From Archivesica marissinica (Eukaryota; Mollusca; Bivalvia; Venerida; Vesicomyidae): a stretch of 64,000 nt of DNA. This document shows positions 51,986-62,815 of the stretch, piece by piece. The notes beneath the pieces are model-generated. The model had not been told where the DNA came from, searched no databases, and worked only from the letters and a program-made list of their open reading frames with translations. Location: positions 52,041,320 to 52,105,319 of the forward strand of contig CM026401.1 of the NCBI GenBank assembly GCA_014843695.1, read 5' to 3'. A program made the position numbers and the translations under genes. The stretch's first letter is position 1; each line of letters opens with the position of its first letter.

Positions 51986-52247
51986 ATTATAGACACTGGG
52001 AAAACGTCCGTCAAATTATAGACCGGCGTGGCCTTGTCTTATATTCTGGATAAATTGTTTATGAATTATAGACACTGGGAAAACGTCCGTCAAACTATAG
52101 ACCGGAGTGGCCTTGTCTTATATTCCGGATGTATAGATTCGGAATTATAGACACTGGGAAAACATCTGTCAAATTATAGACCGGAGTGTCCTTGTCTTAG
52201 ATTCTGAATTATAGACTCTACACTGGGAAAATGTCCATCAAATTATA
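51931..52247. repeat. 79-bp tandem repeat made from the end of the coding sequence, about 4 copies
   Basis: The first unit encodes the last residues and stop of exon 18 ('agccttgtcttatattctgg', 'atgtatagattctgaatta'). Copies follow at 79-bp steps ('gaattatagacactggg' at 51984, 52063, 52142), the last one shortened. They lie in the 3' UTR. Confidence 0.93.
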
Positions 52248-52663
52248 GATTTAGAAATGATGCATTTCTGTACATTTCATCAATGTTAATATACCTATGT
52301 AATACATCGACATATATCAATCTGCTGCAATAATTCCATTCATATCATGTGACTGCAATAATTCCTTTCATATCATTCCAGTAGTTTGTTATCTTTTCTC
52401 ATTTCAATTGTGCTTAAAGTGACATTACATCGCAAAAAGCAAATAAATGCATGTTTTTACATATAAATAGCATTGCTACTCCACATTCTTCCGAAATAAT
52501 TTGAATAATTAATTTTCATCAGTAGACATGATTTATGCGATCTACCATCTCCCAAAAGTTAACACAACTTGGATAAGATATTTGCTCATTACTCAATCCA
52601 GGGGAGGTAATCCTGTGATACTGCCGTTTAGAGTGTGTCTTTTATGTCTATCTATCTTTATTA
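52248..52663. other. 3' UTR / 3' flank, AT-rich
   Basis: A short duplication 'ctgcaataattcc' at about 52323 and 52351 and the candidate AATAAA at 52442. No other gene recognised. Confidence 0.5.
52442..52447 (+). terminator. candidate polyadenylation signal AATAAA
   Basis: An AATAAA lies about 455 bp after the stop codon in AT-rich sequence, the first one seen in the 3' flank outside tandem copies. It is a weak guess without transcript data; other A/T-rich hexamers nearby could serve. Confidence 0.3.
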
Positions 52664-52877
52664 TATATGAGCGACGCCTCCTGAAGAGATTAGTCATTTT
52701 AGATTGTTGGAGGATAGTGCAATGATACAGACTGCACTTTGTAAAGCACCGACACGAGACCTTGGTTTAATGTCCCATCTGAAAGACTGTTAATTTTATT
52801 AGGGTCAGACGGGGGATCAAACTTGCGATCCCTGGATTACCAGTCCAGCCTGATACCACTGGACTACAGATCCGTCT
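52664..52877 (-). mobile_element. SINE family A, reverse
   Basis: 'gagcgacgcctcctgaagag' to 'actggactacagatccgtct', with reverse B box 'gggatcaaacttgcgatccc'. A part of the body is deleted near 52735. Confidence 0.88.
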
Positions 52878-53269
52878 GTATGCCGTTTAGATGTATGTTA
52901 ATTCAGATTAGTCCAAAGAAAATAATTATGTGCAGTTGCAGAGTGTGACATGTAACGGTAAATTTGTACAAAGCCTCTTTGTGATCATTGATAACACATC
53001 TTTATTCATGATACATATGCTATTATTTTAGATCTTATTAAGATTTATCCTACCTTCATGCGAAATAACGTACAAAAACGGCCTGCCTAATAAATTTTGC
53101 TTTATTAGTCAGTGCCTAATAAAGCTTTTGTGACGTCATAGGGCTAACCGTGGATATAAATAGAAATATCAATGCGCAACATATTACCAAGTGCGTAGCG
53201 AGTTTGTAAGCTGTCATGGCTAGTTTGTTTGTTTTTGTGTCGGGTGCACACTCAGAATGTAGGATAAAT
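52878..53269. other. 3' flank, left part of a possible foldback element
   Basis: AT-rich. 'gcctaataaattttgcttta' and 'agtgcctaataaagc' near 53083-53125 repeat the motif found at the right arm of the next foldback, so the element may extend to about 53080. Confidence 0.45.
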
Positions 53270-53380
53270 AGAATATTAGGTTACTGTCTTATAAATTTTA
53301 ATTCGGCAGAGCCTCGCCTTGTATTTTTTCTCAGACTCGCCTAATAAATTAAAATTTATAAGACAGTAACCTAATATTCT
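53270..53380. mobile_element. perfect 34-bp inverted repeat (foldback)
   Basis: The left arm at 53270-53303 (agaatattaggttactgtct ...) and right arm 53347-53380 (... cagtaacctaatattct) are exact complements over 34 bases, with 43 bp between. Confidence 0.9.
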
Positions 53381-53435
53381 CTATATATTTGTTAGGTCAA
53401 CAAAAATTGTATACAACATTAAAAATTTTGTTTAT

Positions 53436-53843
53436 TACAGTCAAACCTCTATTAACCCATTCAACCCCAAGTAACTGACATGGATTGGTGCATGCTATTT
53501 TTAGACCAATAAATTAATAAGAAAATTACATTTGGACCAGTTCATTTATCAAAATGGGTAATTTTATCTAAAAATAGTAATAATTATTACTGGCAAAAAA
53601 GTGCAGATCCTGATGAGACGGCTCGTTACGAGCCGGCTCATCTGGATCTACACTTTTCATAAGCCTATTTAGAGGCCTGTGGGGTTGAAAGGGTTAAACA
53701 GCCAACCTGCACTAAGCAGCCAGTTTCCAGATTCCCAATATGTTCATTTGCTATACAGTTGACCTCTATTAATCAGCCACCTGTGCTAAGCAGCCACTTT
53801 CTGTGATTCCCTTTGCTGGCAGCTTAAGACAGGTTTGACTGTA
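53436..53843 (+). mobile_element. M4 miniature element interrupted by M1
   Basis: TACAGTCAAACCTCTA at the left and 'gacaggtttgactgTA' at the right. M1 is inserted at a TTAA only 16 bp from the left end. Confidence 0.82.
53452..53697 (+). mobile_element. M1 miniature element nested in M4
   Basis: TTAACCCATTCAACCCCAAG to 'ggggttgaaaggg' TTAA; slightly older than the copy at 32612, as judged by more changes. Confidence 0.83.
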
Positions 53844-53939
53844 GTTGAAATATTCAGATTCTGTGACAAATATTTGGAAAACAATTATACAATATAATAG
53901 GAAATTACATCTGAAGAAATTATTTTGTTACAATGATTC

Positions 53940-54705
53940 ATATTAGGGATTCTCTCCGACACCAAGGTTGTGACCTTGACATCTGTTATGGTCAAGATCA
54001 TTTTAATACAAACTTGTCATTGGATGCTCCAAACTTCATGAAACTTTAAGCAATCATACATTTTAGGGATTCTCTAAGACATCAAGGTTGTGACCTTGAC
54101 ATCTGTTATGGTCAAGATCATTTTAATACAAACTCTTCATTGGATGCTCCAAACTTCATGAAACTTTAAGCAATCATACATTTTAGGGATTCTCTCCGAC
54201 ATCAAGGTTGTGACCTTGACATCTGTTATGGTCAAGATCATTTTAATACAAACTCTTCATTGGATGCTCCAAACTTCATGAAACTTTAAGCTATCATACA
54301 TTTTAGGGATTCTCTCCGACATCAAGGTTGTGACCTTGACATCTGTTATGGTCAAGATCATTTTAATACCAACTCGTCATTGGATGCTCCAAACTTCATG
54401 AAACTTTAAGCAATCATACATTTTAGGGATTCTCTCCGATACCAAGGTTGTGACCTTGACATCTGCTATGGTCAAGATCATTTTAATACAAACTTGTCAT
54501 TGGATGCTCCAAACTTCATGAAACTTTAAGCAATCATACATTTTAGGGATTCTCTCCGATACCAAGGTTGTGACCTTGACATCTGCTATGGTCAAGATCA
54601 TTTTAATACAAACTCTTCATTGGATGCTCCAAACTTCATGAAACTTTAAGCAATCATACATTTTAGGGATTCTCTCCGACAACAAGGTTGTGACCTTGAC
54701 ATTTG
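53940..54705. repeat. 120-bp tandem repeat, about 6.4 copies
   Basis: Units contain 'tttagggattctctccgaca', 'aaggttgtgaccttgacatc', 'tggtcaagatcattttaata' and 'gctccaaacttcatgaaact'. Copies differ at few sites. The last is cut after 'gtgaccttgacatttgtt' where the next array starts. Confidence 0.96.
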
Positions 54706-55575
54706 TTCTGTTGCTGTGTGTGATCTGTTGATGTATGTGTTGCTCTATGCATTCTGCTGCTCTATGTGTTCTGCTGCTCTATGTGTTCTGTTGCTCTATG
54801 TGTTCTGTTGCTGTATGCGTTCTGTTGCTGCATGTGTTATGTTGCTGTATGCGTTCTGTTGCTGTATGTGTTCTGTTGCTGTATGTGTTATGTTGCTGTA
54901 TGTGTTCTGTTGCTGTATGTGTTCTGTTGCTGTATGCATTCTGTTGCTGTATGTGTTCTGTTGCTGTATGTGTTCTGTTGCTGCGTGTGTTCTGTTGCTG
55001 TATGTATTCTGTTGCTGTATGTGTTCTGTTGCTGTATGTGTTCTGTTGCTGCGTGTGTTCTGTTGCTGTATGTGTTCTGTTGCTGCGTGTGTTCTGTTGC
55101 TGTATGTATTCTGTTGCTGTATGTGTTATGTTGCTGTGTGTGTTCTGTTGCTGTATGTATTCTGTTGCTGTGTGTGTTCTGTTGCTGTATGTGTTCTGTT
55201 GCTGTATGTGTTCTGTTGCTGTATGTGTTCTGTTGCTGTGTGTGTTCTGTTGCTGTGTGTGTTCTGTTGCTGTATGTATTCTGTTGCTGCGTGTGTTCTG
55301 TTGCTGTATGTGTTCTGTTGCTGTATGTGTTCTGTTGCTGCATGTGTTCTGTTGCTGTATGTATTCTGTTGCTGTATGTGTTATGTTGCTGTGTGTGTTC
55401 TGTTGCTGTATGTATTCTGTTGCTGTATGTATTCTGTTGCTGCGTGTGTTCTGTTGCTGTATGTGTTCTGTTGCTGTATGTGTTCTGTTGCTGTATGTGT
55501 TCTGTTGCTGTATGTGTTATGTTGCTGTATGTGTTCTGTTACTGTTTGTGTTATGTTGCTGTATGTGTTGTGTTT
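54704..55575. repeat. 17-bp minisatellite, about 51 copies
   Basis: Unit 'tgttctgttgctgtatg' with variants at the last bases (catg, cgtg, tgtg) and 'ttatg'/'ttctg'. The first copies read 'gctctatgtgttctgct'. Three units make 51 bp, so frames stay open over hundreds of codons without meaning. Confidence 0.96.
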
Positions 55576-55703
55576 GATCCAAAACTCATCATTTCACAGT
55601 TATAATCTGTGTATATTTCAACCGCAATTTACTGTTGCTGATATAACATGCACTTGCCAAGTTGCCATACATACAGATCAAATACGACACTAAGAAATCC
55701 TCT

Positions 55704-55950
55704 ATAACCCATTTCATTCTGGATACCGTTCAAACAGTATTTACAAAGAACATAGAGCCAAATCGGCAGCCACGGAATGTGCCGTCTGATCAGACTCTAT
55801 GCTGTTTGCTATTCAGATGATCTTGATAAGACACTTGGCTATGTAGCAAACAACATAGATCCTGATCAGCACGCAGCGTCACGCTGCGGCTGATCTGGAT
55901 CTATGTTGTTTGCAAAAACCTTTAAATGTATCCAGAATGAAATGGGTTAA
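55704..55950 (+). mobile_element. TTAA-type miniature element, family M2, complete
   Basis: Left ATAACCCATTTCATTCTGGA and right 'tatccagaatgaaatggg' TTAA are inverted. The interior has two palindromic parts, 'ctctatgctgtttgctattc' and 'cagcgtcacgctgcggctga'. Confidence 0.83.
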
Positions 55951-56175
55951 AGTCGTATTCAAACTGATGGCCACAATTTCTTGCAATTGTATTTGTTATA
56001 AAACCAGTGTTACCAAGTTTTGCTGTAACGAAATCCATCCTTTTTAACATTTTTACCATAATTTACCTGAACATTGATGTAAAATTTAGAATTTCATTTT
56101 GACTAGGATAGTCTTGTTCCATTCGGATCTCTTTATAGCATTGTTTGTCCTTAGCAAATCGTAATAGCAACAGAT
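55951..56175. other. 3' flank, no recognised feature
   Basis: AT-rich sequence; nothing recognised. Confidence 0.5.
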
Positions 56176-56423
56176 TTAACCCTTTCAACACTACATAGTA
56201 CATACCTCTAAATAGGCATACAAAAAGTGTAGATCCAGATGAGCTGGATCGTGACGAGCCGTCTCATCAGGATTTGAACGTTTTCTCTGTAATATTACTA
56301 TTTTTAGACAAAATTACCCTTTTTGATAAATGAACTGATCCAAATGTAATGTTCTTATTCATTTATTGGTGTAATACTATCATGCACCAGTCCATGTCAG
56401 TTACTTGGGGTTGAATGGGTTAA
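56176..56423 (-). mobile_element. M1 miniature element, reverse
   Basis: TTAACCCTTTCAACACTACA to 'cttggggttgaatggg' TTAA, 248 bp, with the same central palindrome as at 22026. Confidence 0.83.
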
Positions 56424-56467
56424 TGTGCATACAGTAATTGTGTTTTATTCAAATTGTGGGCATAAAA

Positions 56468-59400
56468 TACTGGAAGCTCACATACACTGGAAGCTCACAT
56501 ACACTGGAAGCTCACATACACTGGAAGCTTGCATACACTGGAAGCTTGCATACACTGGAAGCTCACATACACTGGAAGCTTGCATACACTGGAAGCTCAC
56601 ATACACTGGAAGCTCACATACACTGGAAGCTCACATACACTGGAAGCTCACATACACTGGAAGCTCACATACACTGGAAGCTCACATACACTGGAAGCTT
56701 GCATACACTGGAAGCTCACATACACTGGAAGCTCACATACACTGGAAGCTTGTATACACTGGAAGCTCACATACACTGGAAGCTTGTATACACTGGAAGC
56801 TTGTATACACTGGAAGCTCACATACACTGGAAGCTCGTGATAGCGCAGTGGATGCGCGTTCGCTTCAGGTGCGAAAGGTCCGGAGTTCGAGCCCCGCTGG
56901 CGCCGTTACGATTGTGCCCTTAGGCAAGGCATTTAAATTCCACATTGCCTCTTCTCTCCTTCATGGCGATGGATTCCATCAGGAATGAGGTCTCGAGAGT
57001 GATTAATATAAGTTGAAAGAACTTGTTTCGCAATCGAGCTAAAATAAATTTGTATAAACTAAAACTGGAAGCTCACATACACTGGAAGCTTGCATACACT
57101 GGAAGCTTGTATACGCTGGAAGCTCACATACACTGGAAGCTCACATACACTGGAAGCTTGTATACACTGGAAGCTCATATACACTGGAAGCTCACATACA
57201 CTGGAAGCTCACATACACTGGAATCTTGTATACACTGGAAGCTTGTATACACTGGAAGCTCACATACACTGGAAGCATGCATACACTGGAAGCTCACATA
57301 CACTGGAAGCTTGCATACACTGGAAGCTCACATACACTGGAAGCTTGTATACACTGGAAGCTCACATACACTGGAAGCTCACATACACTGGAAGCTTGTA
57401 TACACTGGAAGCTCACATACACTGGAAGCTTGTATACACTGGAAGCTTGCATACACTGGAAGCTCACATACACTGGAAGCTTGTATACACTGGAAACTTG
57501 TATACACTGGAAGCTCACATTCACTGGAAGCTCACATACACTGGAAGCTTGTATACACTGGAAGCTCACATACACTGGAAGCTCACATACACTGGAAGCT
57601 TGTATACACTGGAAGCTTGCATACACTGGAAGCTCACATACACTGGAAGCTCACATACACTGGAAGCTCACATACACTGGAAGCTCACATACACTGGAAG
57701 CTCACATACACTGGAAGCTTGCATACACTGGAAGCTTGTATACACTGGAAGCTCACATACACTGGAAGCTTGTATACACTGGAAGCTCACATACACTGGA
57801 AGCTTGTATACACTGGAAGCTCACATACACTGGAAGCTTGTATACACTGGAAGCTCACATACACTGGAAGCTCACATACACTGGAAGCTTGCATACACTG
57901 GAAGCTTGCATACACTGGAAGCTCACATTCACTGGAAGCTTGCATACACTGGAAGCGCATACACTGGAAGCTCACATACACTAGAAGCTTGTATACACTG
58001 GAAGCTTGTATACACTGGAAGCTTGTATACACTAGAAGCTCACATACACTGGAAGCTTGTATATACTGGAAGCTTGTATACACTGGAAGCTTGTATACAC
58101 TGGAAGCTTGTATACACTGGAAGCTTGCATACACTGGAAGCTTGTATACACTGGAAGCTTGTATACACTGGAAGCTTGTATACACTGGAAGCTTGTATAC
58201 ACTGGAAGCTTGTATACACTGGAAGCTTGTATACACTGGAAGCTTGTATACACTGGAAGCTTGTATACACTGGAAGCTTGTATACACTGGAAGCTTGTAT
58301 ACACTGGAAGCTTGTATACACTGGAAGCTTGCATACATACACTGGAAGCTTGTATACACTGGAAGCTCACATACACTGGAAGCTTGTATACACTGGAAGC
58401 TCACATACACTGGAAGCTTGCATACACTGGAAGCTTGTATACACTGGAAGCTTGTATACACTGGAAGCTTGTATACACTGGAAGCTTGTATACACTGGAA
58501 GCTTGTATACACTGGAAGCTTGTATACACTGGAAGCTTGCATACATACACTGGAAGCTTGTATACACTGGAAGCTCACATACACTGGAAGCTTGTATACA
58601 CTGGAAGCTCACATACACTGGAAGCTTGCATACACTGGAAGCTTGTATACACTGGAAGCTTGTATACACTGGAAGCTTGTATACACTGGAAGCTTGTATA
58701 CACTGGAAGCTTGTATACACTGGAAGCTCACATACACTGGAAGCTTGTATACACTGGAAGCTTGTATACACTGGAAGCTCACATACACTGGAAGCTTGTA
58801 TACACTGGAAGCTTGTATACACTGGAAGCTTGCATACACTGGAAGCTTGTATACACTGGAAGCTTGTATACACTGGAAGCTTGTATACACTGGAAGCTTG
58901 TATACACTGGAAGCTCACATACACTGGAAGCTTGTATACACTGGAAGCTCACATACACTGGAAGCTTGCATACACTGGAAGCTTGTATACACTGGAAGCT
59001 TGTATACACTGGAAGCTCACATACACTGGAAGCTTGTATACACTGGAAGCTCACATACACTGGAAGCTCACATACACTGGAAGCTTGTATACACTGGAAG
59101 ATTGTATACACTGGAAGCTCACATACACTGGAAGCTCACATGCACTGGAAGCTTGTATACACTGGAAGCTCACATACACTGGAAGCTCACATACACTGGA
59201 AGCTTGTATACACTGGAAGCTCACATACACTGGAAGCTTGTATACACTGGAAGCTTGTATACACTGGAAGCTTGCATACACTGGAAGCTTGTATACACTG
59301 GAAGCTCACATACACTGGAAGCTTGTATACACTGGAAGCTTGTATACACTGGAAGCTCACATACACTGGAAGCTTGTATACACTGGAAGCTTGCATACAC

Positions 59401-60208
59401 TGGAAGCTCACATACACTGGAAGCTTGTATACACTGGAAGCTTGCATACACTGGAAGCTTGTATACACTGGAAGCTCACATACACTGGAAGCTTGTATAC
59501 ACTGGAAGCTCACATACACTGGAAGCTTGTATACACTGGAAGCTCACATACACTGGAAGCTCACATACACTGGAAGCTTGTATACACTGGAAGCTCACAT
59601 ACACTGGAAGCTTGTATACACTGGAAGCTTGTATACACTGGAAGCTTGCATACACTGGAAGCTTGTATACACTGGAAGCTCACATACACTGGAAGCTTGT
59701 ATACACTGGAAGCTCACATACACTGGAAGCTTGCATACACTGGAAGCTCACATACACTGGAAGCTTGTATACACTGGAAGCTCACATACACTGGAAGCTT
59801 GCATACACTGGAAGCTTGCATACACTGGAAGCTCACATACACTGGAAGCTTGTATACACTGGAAGCTTGTATACACTGGAAGCTTGCATACACTGGAAGC
59901 TTGTATACACTGGAAGCTTGTATACACTGGAAGCTCGCATACACTGGAAGCTTGCATACACTGGAAGCTTGTATAAACTGGAAGCTCACATACACTGGAA
60001 GCTTGCATACACTGGAAGCTTGCATACACTGGAAGCTTGTATACACTGGAAGCTCACATACACTGGAAGCTCACATGCACTGGAAGCTTGTATACACTGG
60101 AAGCTCACATACACTGGAAGCTTGCATACACTGGAAGCTCACATACACTGGAAGCTTGCATACACTGGAAGCTTGCATACACTGGAAGCTTGTATACACT
60201 GGAAGCAT
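56468..60208. repeat. 17-bp minisatellite, about 205 copies (3.7 kb)
   Basis: Unit 'acactggaagctcacat' with a second form 'acactggaagcttgtat' (or gcat). The HindIII-like aagctt form dominates from 58000 to 59000 and the two forms mix elsewhere. Identical blocks, for example the 'gcatacatacactgg' junctions at 58331 and 58540, show block copying. A SINE B interrupts it. Confidence 0.97.
56828..57063 (+). mobile_element. SINE family B inserted in the 17-bp array
   Basis: Full head 'cgtgatagcgcagtggatgc', B box 'gagttcgagccccgctgg', body and tail 'aaatttgtataaacta'. The array continues on both sides, so the SINE arrived after the array had formed. Confidence 0.92.
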
Positions 60209-60249
60209 GCATGCAATTTTTTATTTTTTTTATAAAGGAACTATGACTC

Positions 60250-60368
60250 TAAACCCGTATTGCCTCTTCTCTGGTGGCGATTGGATTCCATCAGGAATCA
60301 GGTCTCGAGAGTGATTAATATAAGTTGTAAGAACTTGTTTCACAATTGAGCTAAAATAAATTTGTACT
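60250..60368 (+). mobile_element. SINE family B, 5'-truncated, at an array junction
   Basis: 'tattgcctcttctctggtgg' to 'ctaaaataaatttgta'. The next array begins at the last bases of the tail. Confidence 0.85.
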
Positions 60369-62388
60369 GGATTGTATCCGATGCAGTTGTATAACATGCC
60401 TGGTACTGGATTGTATCCGATGCAGTTGTATAACATGCCTGGTGCTTGATTGTATCCGATGCAGTTGTATAACATGCCTGGTACTGGATTGTATCCGATG
60501 CAGTTGTATAACATGCCTGGTACTGGATTGTATCCGATGCAGTTGTATAACATGCCAGTGCTTGATTGTATCCGATGCAGTTGTATATATTGTATTGCGT
60601 ACATGCCGGGTGCTTGATTGTATCCGATGCAGTTGTATAACATGCCTTGTACTGGATTGTATCCGATGCAGTTGTATAACATGCCTGATACTGGATTGTA
60701 TCCGATGCAGTTGTATAACATGCCTTGTACTGGATTGTATCCGTTGCAGTTGTATAACATGCCTGGTACTGGATTGTATCCGATGCAGTTGTATAACATG
60801 CCTTGTACTGGATTGTATCCGTTGCAGTTGTATAACATGCCCGGTGCTTGATTGTATCCGATGCAGTTGTATAACATGCCTGGTACTGGATTGTATCCGT
60901 TGCAGTTGTATAACATGCCGGTGCTGGATTGTATCCAATGCAGTTGTATAACATGCCTGGTGCTGGATTGTATCCGATGCAGTTGTATATATTGTATTGC
61001 GTACATGCCGGTGCTTGATTGTATCCGATGCAGTTGTATAACATGCCTGGTGCTTGATTGTATCCGATGCAGTTGTATAACATGCCGGTGCTGGATTGTA
61101 TCCAATGCAGTTGTATAACATGCCTGGTACTGGATTGTATCCGATGCAGTTGTATAACATGCCCGGTGCTTGATTGTATCCGATGCAGTTGTATAACATG
61201 CCTGGTACTGGATTGTATCCGTTGCAGTTGTATAACATGCCGGTGCTGGATTGTATCCAATGCAGTTGTATAACATGCCTGGTGCTTGATTGTATCCGAT
61301 GCAGTTGTATAACATGCCTGGTGCTTGATTGTATCCGATGCAGTTGTATAACATGCCGGTGCTGGATTGTATCCAATGCAGTTGTATAACATGCCTGGTA
61401 CTGGATTGTATCCGATGCAGTTGTATAACATGCCTGGTACTGGATTGTATCCGATGCAGTTGTATAACATGCCTGGTACTGGATTGTATCCGATGCAGTT
61501 GTATATATTGTATTGCGTATATGCCTGGTGCTTGATTGTATCCGATGCAGTTGTATATATTGTATTGCGTACATGCCTGGTGCTTGATTGTATCCGATGC
61601 AGTTGTATATATTGTATTGCGTACATGCCTGGTGCTTGATTGTATCCGATGCAGTTGTATAACATGCCTGGTGCTTGATTGTATCCGATGCAGTTGTATA
61701 ACATGCCTGGTACTGGATTGTATCCGATGCAGTTGTATATATTGTATTGCGTACATGCCTGGTGCTTGATTGTATCCGATGCAGTTGTATAACATGCCCG
61801 GTGCTTGATTGTATCCGATGCAGTTGTATAACATGCCCGGTGCTTGATTGTATCCGATGCAGTTGTATTACATGCCTGGTGCTTGATTGTATCCGATGCA
61901 GTTGTATAACATGCCATTGCTTGATTGTATCCAATGCAGTTGTATAACATGACATTGCTTGATTGTATCCGATGCAGTTGTATAACATGCCATTGCTTGA
62001 TTGTATTTGATGCAGTTGTATAACATGCCATTGCTTGATTGTATCCGATGCAGTTGTATAACATGACATTGCTTGATTGTATCCGATGCAGTTGTATAAC
62101 ATGCCATTGCTTGATTGTATTTGATGCAGTTGTATAACATGCTATTGCTTGATTGTATCCGATGCAGTTGTATAACATGCCATTGCTTGATTGTAGCTGA
62201 TGCAGTTGTATAACATGACATTGCTTGATTGTATCCATTGCAGTTGTATAACATGCCTGGTACTTGATTGTATCCGATGCAGTTGTATAACATGCCTGGT
62301 ACTTGATTGTATCCGATGCAGTTATATAACATGCCTGGTACTTGATTGTATCCGATGCAGTTGTATAACATGCCTGGTGCTTCAAACT
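60366..62388. repeat. 39-bp minisatellite, about 50 copies, with longer variants
   Basis: Unit 'ggattgtatccgatgcagtt' then 'gtataacatgcctggtact'. Variants replace the end with 'ggtgctt' or 'attgctt' (61900-62230). A longer form adds 'tatattgtattgcgtacatg' at 60585, 60987, 61505, 61555, 61605 and 61735. Subtypes are clustered. Confidence 0.96.
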
Positions 62389-62482
62389 GTGATATACATG
62401 TACTAATGTAGAGTTTTATATTTGTAATGTTATGTTATTTTGTTTAATATATTATATACAGTTATAAAATGAAATATAGTTC

Positions 62483-62805
62483 CAACAATAGATAGATAAC
62501 ATTTAAGGGAACCAGCAATTGTGACTATTACACAGGGGAGACCACTATACTAGATAGATAACATTTAAGGGAACCAGCAATTGTGACTATTACACAGGGG
62601 AGACCACTATAATAGATAGATAACATTTAAGGGAACCAGCAATTGTGACTATTACACAGGGGAGACCACTATAATAGATAGATAACATTTAAGGGAACCA
62701 GCAATTGTAACTATTACACAGGGGAGACCACTATAATAGATATATAACATTTAAGGGAACCAGCAATTGTGACTATTACACAGGGGAGACCACTATATAC
62801 TGTTA
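62483..62805. repeat. minisatellite of about 62 bp, about 5 copies
   Basis: Units contain 'atagataacatttaaggga', 'accagcaattgtgactatta' and 'cacaggggagaccactata'. Directly followed by an M4 element. Confidence 0.95.
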
Positions 62806-62815
62806 AATATACTTG

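Noticed and set aside
54716..55693. Cysteine-rich frames (CVLLLYVFCCC type) that look like membrane or toxin-like peptides
   Set aside because: All three + frames of the 17-bp array give the same peptide pattern; not a gene.
56425..56988. Gene in the frame joining the array to a SINE
   Set aside because: It is a read-through from repeat into SINE B sequence, seen also at other SINE copies.
57023..60314. Open frames above 1000 codons reading repeated SSHTLEACIHWKLTYTG
   Set aside because: They come from a 17-bp unit read in all three frames (three units are 51 bp). All frames on both strands are open to some degree and there is no start context, splice pattern or composition of a real protein.
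60230..62385. Reverse-strand frames of 500-680 codons
   Set aside because: The 39-bp array again gives stop-free frames; the sense strand has equivalent short frames.
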